DNA of 12,901 nucleotides from Planctomycetota bacterium (GTDB taxonomy: Bacteria; Planctomycetota; UBA1135; JALUZX01), in contig JALUZX010000110.1 of assembly GCA_027011425.1 (NCBI GenBank), positions 1 to 12,901 of the forward strand. The letters run 5' to 3'. Below are positions 6,199 to 12,901 of the stretch, one piece after another. Within the stretch, counting starts at the first letter, position 1. Each line of letters starts with the position of its first letter. The notes under the pieces are model-generated. The model made no database searches, was not told the origin of the DNA, and saw only the letters and a program-made list of their open reading frames with translations. The position numbers were made by a program, and so were the translations under genes.

Positions 6199-9100
6199 AT
6201 GGTGGAAGACTCTACATTCTTCACAGCCCCATCTAATCCCGAGGACGCAGACCAGCGACGGAAGGAGATCCCGCCCCCCTCTCCCGCAAACTCCCCGAAA
6301 ACTCCCGGGGAAAACCCGTCCCCGGATCCATGGAAAAAGGCCCTGGAGGAGTTCATCCGGGCCTGGGAGAAGGGGGAGCGCCCCGACCCGGAGGCCTTCT
6401 GCCGGGCCCACCCCGAGGCCGGACCCGGCCTGGCCGAAGAGATCCAAAAATTTCTCCTGAAGGCGCGGACCCTTGGGGGCGGGCCCCTTACTTCTCCCCC
6501 TCCCCCACTCTCTCCGCCTCCTCCCGGGACCACCCGCAAAGGCCCGCGACAAATCGGCCCTTACAAGGTCCTCCGCCTCCTGGGCGAAGGGGGCATGGGC
6601 CAGGTCTTCCTGGTGCAACAGGAGCACCCCGTCCGGAGGAAAGCCGCCCTCAAGCTGGTGCGCCCGGGCATGCACACCAGGGGCGCCCTCAAGCGTTTCG
6701 ACGCCGAGCGCCAGGCCCTGGCCATACTGAACCACCCCTGCGTCGCCAAGGTCCTCGACGCCGGCGGAAAGGAAGAGTCCGGTCCTTACTTCGTCATGGA
6801 GTACATTCCGGGCAAACCGATCAAGCAATACTGCGAGGAGAAGGGCCTGGACGTAAAACAGCGGATCCGGCTCTTCATGAAAGTCCTGGAGGGAATCAGG
6901 CACGCCCACCAGAAAGGCATCATCCACAGGGACCTGAAACCGAGGAACATCCTGGTCACCGAGGAGGACGGCGCCCCCCTGCCCAAGATCATCGATTTCG
7001 GCCTGGCCCGGGCCCTGGAGGGTCCTCTCGTGGAGGGGAGCCTCTACTCCATCCCGGGCCAGGTCCTGGGCACGCCGGAATACATGGCTCCCGAACAGAC
7101 CGGTTACCTGGAAATGGATCCCGACACCAGGACGGACATCTATTCGCTCGGCGTGGTTCTCTACGAACTCCTCACGGGAGAACTCCCTTACCCGGTGGAG
7201 GGTTTGTCCAGGAAAAGCCTCTTCGAGATCCAACGGCGCATCGTGGAAGAAGACCCGGTCAGGCCGAGCACGAAGGTTTCCAGCCTTCCGGAAGAAAAGA
7301 TCCCCAAATGCGGGTTGGACCGGCGCGCCCTGGCCCGCAGGCTCAAGGGAGAACTGGACTGGATCCTGATGAAGGCCCTGGAGAAGGACCCGGAAAGGCG
7401 ATACCAGTCCGCCGCCGAATTCCTCGAGGACCTGGAAAGACACCTGAAACACGAACCCCTCCAAGCAGGCCCGCCTTCCCCGATCTACAGGACGAGAAAG
7501 TATCTTCAAAAGCACGCTCTCGCCGCCGCGGCCGTCTCCTTCCTGGCGCTCCTCCTGCTGGGGTGGCTCTATTCCTCCATGAAAAGCGCCAGGGAACTCG
7601 CCCGGACGGAGATGGAGGCCAAAAAGCGGGTCCAGAAGGTCCTGGCCTACGCCAACGATTCCATCCAGAGGCTGGCGGACATGGCGGCCGTCAAAGAGGA
7701 GAACCACGCCGCCACGGAGACGGCGTGGACCGAGGATTTCGACGAATATGAACCAGGGCCCTTCCCGGCAGGAAGGAAACTCCCCCGCTCCTGGAGACTC
7801 GCCGGCGACAACAAGCAAATCAACATCGTCCCCACTCCCGATCTCGGAAGGGAAGGAGACAGGTGCCTCCTCCTCAGGGGCAACACGACCTGCCCCGACC
7901 ACGCCCTGGTCTCGGTTCCCCTCGACGAGCGCAACCTCTCCTATTCCCCGGAATTCGTGGTGCGCTTCTTCCTCCGTCTTTCGCCCACCCGGCGGGGGAA
8001 AAAAGTGGAGGCCGAGACATCCCAGGATCCCAACAAAGACGACAGGGAGAGGTTCGGGGCCCTCCTCTGCCGCGGCCCCGATTACCGGGACGGCTCGAGC
8101 CCCCTCCTCGCCGTCCGGAAATCGGGGGAAATCCATTCTTTGAATGAATCCTTTCCGCGGAAATACCCCTGGTCCCCCGAATCCTTCCACTACCTTTCCA
8201 TCCACTACCGGAGGGTTTCTGTGGATTCCGTCGCGATCTCCCTCTTCCTGGACAGCAAGCACATGGGAAGGATCGTGCGCAAGGCGGGACCGGGGGAAAG
8301 CAGCATGGGCTGGTTGATGTTCAGCTCCGGGAACGGAGACGCCTGGCTGGACAGGCTCCAGGTCCTACGGCTCCCGGCTCCCCAGCCCTGGAGGAAGTAT
8401 GCGCCCATACGTCCCTTGTGTTCCTGGGGCGGAAAGAACGATTGTCCCGGCGCTCCCTCGGCCGGCGGCCCCGCCTACTTACTCCTTTCTCCGCAAAAGC
8501 TGGACTACCCTTCCGCACGCCGCCTGGCCCGAACCTGGGGCGGCGCCCTGGCCTGGACCGGTTTTCCCACCCGGGACGAATGGATCCTCGAGCATTTCGG
8601 AAAGATCCCTTTCTGGGTGGAAGGAGGGAGATGGGACCCTCTCCTCAAGAAAGTTTCCCCCTTCCATCCCGGGAAAACCGGGGGATCGAAACCCCTCCTC
8701 CCCGCTCTCCTGGAATTCCGCCGTCTCCCCCCGACAGCCTCGGCTGTCGTCGAAACCCCGGGATGCCGTCCCGGGGGAGGAAACCCTCCCACGCTAAGGC
8801 TTCTCTCTCCACCCGTGCCCGGGAGAAAGGCGGTCTTTCTGCTCGGAGGGGTGAGCCGGAACGAACGAGCCTTTTTGCTGGCCGACACCCCCTTCCAGGG
8901 CCGCAAGGATTCCAAACCACCCCTCGATCCCTCCACCCTCACCCCCGGCCCGTGCCGCCTTTCTTTGCCGCCCGCGGCCTGTCTTCCCTTTTCCCGGGAG
9001 AAAAGAAAGGGAACCGGCCCGGGGATACTGGAACTCCGCCTTCCCTCCCTCCCGGGAACCCTGGGAACCAGGATCCGTTGTCAGGCCCTGTTGATGACAG

Positions 9101-10635
9101 CCGGGCCGAAACCCGACCAATCCGCTCTCTCCAATACCCTTAGAATCACCCTGGGCATTCCTCCCCTTCCCGGTTCCCTGGAATGGGCCGTGGAAGCAGG
9201 CATGGGCCCCGGGAAGAAGGGAATGTGGCCGGGAGCCCTCCGGGCCCTCCCCGACGGAGGCTGCCTCCTGGCGGGGGACTACAGGGGAGCCAACTGCTGC
9301 ATCCCCAAGGGAAAGACCTTCTCCGATCCCGCCGGAGCGTCCTGGCTGGAGGGGAAGAGCGGGGTGTTTCTCGCCCGCTTCGATATCCTGGGCATCCCCC
9401 TCTGGACGCGTTCCATCGCGCTTGGAGGCACGCCGAGAGTGGCGGGCATGGAAATCCTCGGGGAAAAGAGGGCGCGCCTTCTCTTCCTGGGCAGGCCTGC
9501 GGCCTCGCCTGGGCGAAAGGCCCGGAGCAAGCCTCGGGCCGGGAGGGGATGCTCCCTTCTTCTCCAGGACTTTCTCCTTTCCGGGGGGAAGCCGGCGGCC
9601 GCCCCCCGAGTTCTCGGGAAAGGAGAAGGGCTCCTTTCTCTCGAATACGCGCCCATCGTCGAGGGGAGGGACATGGGGTTCTTCCTGGCCGGCGTCTTCC
9701 GCGGCCGGATCGACCTCGGGAAAAAAGGGGTTTCCCTGGAGTCCCCACGTTGTTTCACCCTCTTCCTGGCCCGCTTCGACAGGAGAGGGACGCTCCTCTG
9801 GGCCAGGAACATCGCTTTCTCTCCGGCAGGGATCCGCCTCAGAGGAATGGTCTGCCTTCCCGGCGGTCTCCCCGTGGTGGCGGGCAGTTTCAAGAAGAGC
9901 CTGGGCTTCAATGGACCGGATCCTCTCCTGACCTCCTTGAACGGGGCGTACGACATCTTCCTGGCCCGTTTCGACGGCCAAGGAGAGCCCAAGTGGATCC
10001 GGCACGCCATGGGAGTGACGGACGATCTGGCCAATGACCTCGTCCTCGGGCCAGGCGGAGACCTCTGGCTGACCGGCGCGATCCACCACCAAGTGGTGTT
10101 CTTTGAAGAACTCAAAGAGAAATCCCGGATGAGTATATGCTCCAGCGGGGAGTACAATGTCTTCCTCGCCCGGATTTCCCCCTCCGGCAAACCTCTTTTC
10201 TGCGAAATCTGCACCTCCCGGGGAGGCGACAACGAGGGAACCGCTCTGGCCCTGGACGTGAAGAAGGGAAAGGTCCGGAAGGTCTTCCTGGCGGGGTACT
10301 TCGAAAGACCCATGGATTTCGGCTGTCCCTTCCAATCCCCCCAAAAGCAGGACTACGCCCCCCACCGTTCCCGGGCCAGGTATTACCTCGATCCCACGGG
10401 AGGACCGGGAAAGAAGGACGCTTTTCTCGCCTGCTTCACCCCCGGCGGAGAGTTCCTCTGGGCCTCCCGGGCGGGCGGCATCGGGCACGACTTCGCGACC
10501 CGCCTGGCCCTTACGCCCAGTGGTCACCCCCTGGTTGCGGGCGCCTTCCAGAGTCCGGCCACCTTCGGCCTGGGCGAACCCAACCAGACCGTCCTGGTCA
10601 AGGGAAACCTCTTTCTCGCCCGGTTCCGGCCGTGA
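6199..10635 (+). CDS. Planctomycete-type membrane Ser/Thr protein kinase with lectin-like and beta-propeller ectodomain
   Basis: The 1478-residue product is a Hanks-type receptor kinase. Residues 43-90 form a helical leader of planctomycete style, followed by a proline-rich linker. The kinase domain (about 120-415) looks active: G-loop GEGGMGQV at 129-136, Lys152, HRDLKPRN at 243-250 with Asp245, DFG at 266-268, APE at 297-299. One hydrophobic segment at about 439-458 should span the membrane, followed by a charged helix to about 500. The outer part holds a concanavalin/LamG-like domain (about 511-735), a C-type-lectin-like segment (about 757-815), a module of about 864-986 ending LSNTLRITLG that I associate with planctomycete secreted proteins, and an SBBP-like propeller (about 990-1478). 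The ATG has no Shine-Dalgarno site, common in this phylum. It probably senses an external ligand and phosphorylates cytoplasmic targets; ligand and targets are unknown. Kinase call is firm, ectodomain calls are moderate. Confidence 0.9.
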   Translation: MVEDSTFFTAPSNPEDADQRRKEIPPPSPANSPKTPGENPSPDPWKKALEEFIRAWEKGERPDPEAFCRAHPEAGPGLAEEIQKFLLKARTLGGGPLTSPPPPLSPPPPGTTRKGPRQIGPYKVLRLLGEGGMGQVFLVQQEHPVRRKAALKLVRPGMHTRGALKRFDAERQALAILNHPCVAKVLDAGGKEESGPYFVMEYIPGKPIKQYCEEKGLDVKQRIRLFMKVLEGIRHAHQKGIIHRDLKPRNILVTEEDGAPLPKIIDFGLARALEGPLVEGSLYSIPGQVLGTPEYMAPEQTGYLEMDPDTRTDIYSLGVVLYELLTGELPYPVEGLSRKSLFEIQRRIVEEDPVRPSTKVSSLPEEKIPKCGLDRRALARRLKGELDWILMKALEKDPERRYQSAAEFLEDLERHLKHEPLQAGPPSPIYRTRKYLQKHALAAAAVSFLALLLLGWLYSSMKSARELARTEMEAKKRVQKVLAYANDSIQRLADMAAVKEENHAATETAWTEDFDEYEPGPFPAGRKLPRSWRLAGDNKQINIVPTPDLGREGDRCLLLRGNTTCPDHALVSVPLDERNLSYSPEFVVRFFLRLSPTRRGKKVEAETSQDPNKDDRERFGALLCRGPDYRDGSSPLLAVRKSGEIHSLNESFPRKYPWSPESFHYLSIHYRRVSVDSVAISLFLDSKHMGRIVRKAGPGESSMGWLMFSSGNGDAWLDRLQVLRLPAPQPWRKYAPIRPLCSWGGKNDCPGAPSAGGPAYLLLSPQKLDYPSARRLARTWGGALAWTGFPTRDEWILEHFGKIPFWVEGGRWDPLLKKVSPFHPGKTGGSKPLLPALLEFRRLPPTASAVVETPGCRPGGGNPPTLRLLSPPVPGRKAVFLLGGVSRNERAFLLADTPFQGRKDSKPPLDPSTLTPGPCRLSLPPAACLPFSREKRKGTGPGILELRLPSLPGTLGTRIRCQALLMTAGPKPDQSALSNTLRITLGIPPLPGSLEWAVEAGMGPGKKGMWPGALRALPDGGCLLAGDYRGANCCIPKGKTFSDPAGASWLEGKSGVFLARFDILGIPLWTRSIALGGTPRVAGMEILGEKRARLLFLGRPAASPGRKARSKPRAGRGCSLLLQDFLLSGGKPAAAPRVLGKGEGLLSLEYAPIVEGRDMGFFLAGVFRGRIDLGKKGVSLESPRCFTLFLARFDRRGTLLWARNIAFSPAGIRLRGMVCLPGGLPVVAGSFKKSLGFNGPDPLLTSLNGAYDIFLARFDGQGEPKWIRHAMGVTDDLANDLVLGPGGDLWLTGAIHHQVVFFEELKEKSRMSICSSGEYNVFLARISPSGKPLFCEICTSRGGDNEGTALALDVKKGKVRKVFLAGYFERPMDFGCPFQSPQKQDYAPHRSRARYYLDPTGGPGKKDAFLACFTPGGEFLWASRAGGIGHDFATRLALTPSGHPLVAGAFQSPATFGLGEPNQTVLVKGNLFLARFRP
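9172..10632 (+). repeat. Seven degenerate propeller repeats within the kinase C-terminus
   Basis: A FLARFDxxGxPLWxR-like unit recurs near 9364, 9757, 9955, 10159, 10420 and 10609, with a degenerate copy (SLLLQDFLLSGGKP) near 9553. Intervals are about 189, 204, 198, 204, 261 and 189 bases, so one unit is about 65 residues. Each is preceded by a strand of the type GGLPVVAGSF or GDLWLTGAI. The last unit stops after FLARFRP, and the missing LWxR strand appears at the domain start as LEWAVEAG (about 9178). This fits a seven-bladed propeller closed by pairing of its two ends, similar to SBBP repeats. Confidence 0.65.
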
Positions 10636-10655
10636 AGCGCCTTCCCTGGAAAACC

Positions 10656-11564
10656 ATGGGAGAGCTGGCAGTGGTTGGAGCGGGCCCGGCCGGGCTTGCC
10701 GCGGGAATCCAGGCCCACCGGATGGGCCTGGAGGTCCTGGTCCTGGAGAGGGACCGCCCCGGCGGGGCCCTCAGGGCAGCCTTCCACGTGGAAAACTACC
10801 CGGGCTTCCCCGGCGGACTCCCGGGGAAGACCCTGGCCGACAGGATGGCCCGCCAGGCCCAAGCTCTTGGGGTCCCCTTTCACGAGGCGGAGGTCCTGCG
10901 GATCCTTCCCGCTGAAGGAGGATTCCTCCTCGAGACCTCGGGGGAGAAAGTCCGCGCCCGGGCGGTGATCGCCGCCACAGGGAGCAGACCCAGGAAGCTG
11001 GGCATCCCCGGCGAGGACGATCTCCTTGGCTCCCTTATCTTTCACCGGGCGGACCAGCTCCTGGGAAGCTCCCTTCCCGGCAAGGTCCTCGTCGTGGGCG
11101 GGGGAGACGCCGCCTTCGACCAGGCCGCTCTTCTCGCCTCCCGGGGGGTGGAAGTTCTGTTGGCCCACAGGTCGCCCCGGCCCAGGGCCCTCCCAAGGAT
11201 CATTTCCACCGCATGCTCCCTGGGAGTCCGGGTCCTTCCCGGCGCCCGCCTCCTTTCTCTGGAAAGGGAAGGGGACGGCCTGGTAGCCTCCCTTCTCGAC
11301 TCCGAAGGACGGAAAACGGCCGGGGTGGACGCCCTCCTCCCGGCCGTTGGAAAGGAGCCGGACTTCTCCCTCCTTCCGCCGGAAGCCCTCCACCCAGGAG
11401 GGGGCCTCCCCGTGGACGGGAGGGGGAGGACAGGAGTTCCCGGGCTCTTCGCCGCCGGGGACCTGAGGAGGGGCCTGGACAGGCAGGCCGTAATCGCCGC
11501 GGGAGACGGAATGGCGGCGGTCCTGGAGGCCGCCCGGTTTCTGGAGGAATGCAGGCATGTATAG
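10656..11564 (+). CDS. Thioredoxin-reductase-like FAD/NAD(P)H oxidoreductase lacking the CxxC
   Basis: The 302-residue product has the two-dinucleotide fold of low-molecular-weight thioredoxin reductases. It shows FAD motif GAGPAG at 8-13, ATGS near 107-110 followed by IPGE, NAD(P) motif VVGGGDAAFDQAA from about 146, a basic HRSPRPRA segment at 171-178 suggesting NADPH, and the closing FAD motif GLFAAGDL near 263-270. The redox-active CxxC that normally sits between ATG and GGGDSA is absent; FHRAD stands in its place. It therefore cannot reduce thioredoxin by the usual mechanism and may pass electrons to a ferredoxin, flavodoxin or another partner. Start choice: ATG at 10656 gives the usual short lead to the first strand, but GTG at 10632 overlaps the kinase stop as GTGA and would add eight residues. 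The end overlaps the radical SAM gene by eight bases, so electron supply to that enzyme is a reasonable inference. Confidence 0.87.
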   Translation: MGELAVVGAGPAGLAAGIQAHRMGLEVLVLERDRPGGALRAAFHVENYPGFPGGLPGKTLADRMARQAQALGVPFHEAEVLRILPAEGGFLLETSGEKVRARAVIAATGSRPRKLGIPGEDDLLGSLIFHRADQLLGSSLPGKVLVVGGGDAAFDQAALLASRGVEVLLAHRSPRPRALPRIISTACSLGVRVLPGARLLSLEREGDGLVASLLDSEGRKTAGVDALLPAVGKEPDFSLLPPEALHPGGGLPVDGRGRTGVPGLFAAGDLRRGLDRQAVIAAGDGMAAVLEAARFLEECRHV

Positions 11565-12501
11565 TGAGTTCCGGATCGTCGAGTCCAGGAAGGTCGAGGG
11601 CCTGGGCGAAATCCTGGTTGCCTCGATGAGGGGCCTGGAATCACACCTGGTGGAATTCGTCGACACCCGGGATCCAAGATATCCTGTGGATGAGAAATGG
11701 GTGACCATCCTTTCCACACAGTTCGGATGCCCCGTGGGATGCCTCTTCTGCGACGCCGGGGGGATGTTCCAGGGGAATCTCATGACGGGAGAGATGCTGG
11801 CCCTTTTGGACTACCTCGTGGAAAGGCGGTTTCCGGACCGCCGCGTGCCCGTTCCCAAGTGGAAGCTGCATTTCGCCCGCATGGGTGAGCCCGCCCTCAA
11901 CCCCTCCGTCCTGGAGGTCCTCGAGATGCTCCCTGAACGGTTCGATGCGCCGGGCCTCATCCCCACGATCCCCACCATCGCCCCCGGGAATTCGTGGGAG
12001 TGGTTCGAAAGGCTCCTGGAGATCAAGAACCGCCTCTACCCTGGAGGCCGTTTCCAGGTCCAGTTTTCGGTGAACTCCACGGACGAATCCTTTCGGGACC
12101 GGATCATGCCCTACCCCAAGTGGTCCATGACGGAGATCGCGGAATTCGGGAAAAGATGGTTCTCCCCGGGGGACCGGAAACTCACCCTCAACTTCGCCCT
12201 GGGGCCGGAGATCCCCTTCGACCCGGCCAAGGCGGCGGAAACTTTCGACCCGGCCAGGTTCCTCGTGAAGTTCACTCCCGTCAACCGGACCGAGGCGGCG
12301 AGGAAGAACGGAATCGAAACACTCCTGGACCACGAGAGGACCGAGGGCGCGGCGGGTCACATCTCTTCCCTCCAGGAGGCAGGCTTCGAAGTGATCCTTT
12401 CCATCGGCGAGGCCGAGGAGATCGAGCTTGGGACCAATTGCGGCCAGGCGGTGTCCAGAATCCGGCGGGAGCGGGCCTACCGGGCGGCGAACCGTGGCTG
12501 A
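11557..12501 (+). CDS. Divergent RlmN/Cfr-like radical SAM protein
   Basis: This 314-residue protein carries the RlmN/Cfr-type radical SAM cluster motif CPVGCLFC with Cys58, Cys62 and Cys65. Further RlmN-like landmarks follow: RMGEPALN near 109-116 (SAM binding), SVNSTDESFRDRIMP near 171-185, and TNCGQ with Cys285, matching the methyl-carrying Cys355 of E. coli RlmN. Two differences stand out. The N-terminal accessory domain is missing, as the cluster motif begins at residue 58 rather than 125. The second catalytic cysteine of RlmN (Cys118, seven residues before the cluster motif) is Ile51. Standard 23S rRNA or tRNA C2 methylation is therefore doubtful; the substrate is unknown. GGAGGA lies eight bases before the ATG. 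It overlaps the upstream oxidoreductase and the downstream hydrolase genes by eight bases each, so the three are probably translated together. Confidence 0.85.
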   Translation: MYSEFRIVESRKVEGLGEILVASMRGLESHLVEFVDTRDPRYPVDEKWVTILSTQFGCPVGCLFCDAGGMFQGNLMTGEMLALLDYLVERRFPDRRVPVPKWKLHFARMGEPALNPSVLEVLEMLPERFDAPGLIPTIPTIAPGNSWEWFERLLEIKNRLYPGGRFQVQFSVNSTDESFRDRIMPYPKWSMTEIAEFGKRWFSPGDRKLTLNFALGPEIPFDPAKAAETFDPARFLVKFTPVNRTEAARKNGIETLLDHERTEGAAGHISSLQEAGFEVILSIGEAEEIELGTNCGQAVSRIRRERAYRAANRG

Positions 12502-12901
12502 AAGAACCTTCGAACCCCGCTTCCTCCTGGCTCCGGCGAAGGCCGCCCTTCTGGTGGTGGACATGCAGAACGACTTCGTGGACCCAGGCGGCGCCTTTCC
12601 GGTCCCTGGAATCGAGGCGGCCGCTTCCAACCTCTCCCGCCTGGTGGACCGCTTCCGGAAGATCCGCCGCCCCGTCTTCTTTACCCGCCACGTCTCCGAC
12701 CCAGAGACCAATCCCATCGAGCTTCTGGTCTACCCCGGCATGGCCGGGGGAGGCCTGAGAAAAGGGACCTGGGGCTGGGAGATCCACCCCTCCCTTGCGC
12801 CCCTTCCGGGCGAGACCGTCCTGGACAAAAAGCGCTTCGACGCCTTTCTCGGAACCGGCCTGGAAGCCCTGCTTCGCTCCACCGGCGCGGAAGACCTCGT
12901 C
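12494..12901 (+). CDS. Isochorismatase-family cysteine hydrolase, N-terminal part (runs off the window)
   Basis: The first 136 residues are present; the gene continues past the right edge. LLVVDMQNDFVDPGG (from about residue 19) is the classic first strand of this family with catalytic Asp23. VFFTRHVSD near 61-69 is the second strand, and LDKKRFDAFLGTGLEALL near 110-127 contains the catalytic lysine (probably Lys112). The nucleophilic cysteine would lie just beyond the edge. Members hydrolyse amides or related bonds (nicotinamidase, carbamoylsarcosine amidase, isochorismatase, ureidoacrylate hydrolase); the substrate cannot be told from this part. The GTG start at 12494 overlaps the radical SAM stop by eight bases and has no strong Shine-Dalgarno site, suggesting coupling. 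A later in-frame GTG would cut into the first strand and is unlikely. Confidence 0.87.
   Translation, partial: MAERTFEPRFLLAPAKAALLVVDMQNDFVDPGGAFPVPGIEAAASNLSRLVDRFRKIRRPVFFTRHVSDPETNPIELLVYPGMAGGGLRKGTWGWEIHPSLAPLPGETVLDKKRFDAFLGTGLEALLRSTGAEDLV

Noticed and set aside
6193..8262. Long open frame of 689 codons on the - strand across the kinase domain
   Set aside because: It mirrors the codon pattern of the kinase gene, whose catalytic motifs are unmistakable on the + strand. No recognisable domain on the - strand.
8794..10527. Long open frame of 577 codons on the - strand across the propeller region
   Set aside because: The + strand shows regularly spaced protein repeats, which fixes the coding frame. 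The antisense product has no recognisable features.
10656..11564. Calling the flavoprotein thioredoxin reductase (trxB)
   Set aside because: No CxxC is present between the two nucleotide-binding motifs, so the defining reaction centre is missing.
11557..12501. Calling the radical SAM gene rlmN
   Set aside because: The protein lacks the N-terminal domain and the Cys118 equivalent, so the standard methyltransferase function is not supported by the sequence.

Overview
The window looks like chromosomal DNA from a high-GC member of the Planctomycetota (G+C roughly two thirds by eye). The phylum call rests mainly on the long receptor kinase. Its N-terminal helical leader, its kinase-to-membrane junction (LDWILMKALEKDPERRYQSA, then a PPSPIYRTRK-like linker) and a later C-terminal-type module ending LSNTLRITLG are all of the kind seen in planctomycete proteins. 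This is inference from recognised sequence style, not a database match. All genes lie on the + strand.

Region 1 (about 1-5962) is a compact, apparently complete SUF iron-sulfur cluster operon: sufC, sufB, sufD, a small Rieske ferredoxin, sufS, sufU and a SufT/PaaD-like MIP18-family gene. Neighbouring genes overlap by 4-8 bases or are separated by 2 bases, which implies one transcript with translational coupling. SufS (cysteine desulfurase) mobilises sulfur from cysteine and SufU accepts the persulfide. SufB and SufD, with the ATPase SufC, form the scaffold on which the cluster is built. SufT/PaaD-like proteins are thought to help maturation or transfer. The Rieske protein is a plausible electron carrier. 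No sufA, sufE or regulator gene is visible. About 185 bases upstream of sufC hold no gene but contain a small inverted repeat.

Region 2 (5963-6198) is the only sizeable intergenic gap inside the window. It starts with a perfect stem-loop right after the SUF stop codon and is rich in dyads sharing a TTCCGG core. It ends in a pyrimidine-rich stretch without a Shine-Dalgarno sequence.

Region 3 (6199-12901) is a second tightly packed gene set. It begins with a 1478-residue membrane Ser/Thr kinase whose outer part carries a concanavalin-like domain, a C-type-lectin-like segment, a planctomycete-type module and a C-terminal beta-propeller that I count as seven blades. Then come a thioredoxin-reductase-like FAD/NAD(P) oxidoreductase that lacks the redox CxxC, a radical SAM protein resembling RlmN but without its N-terminal domain and one of the two catalytic cysteines, and the start of an isochorismatase-family hydrolase that runs off the right edge. 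The last three genes overlap by 8 bases each. Together they look like a small uncharacterised redox/radical-SAM pathway, possibly co-transcribed with the sensor kinase. No mobile elements, RNA genes or CRISPR arrays were seen.
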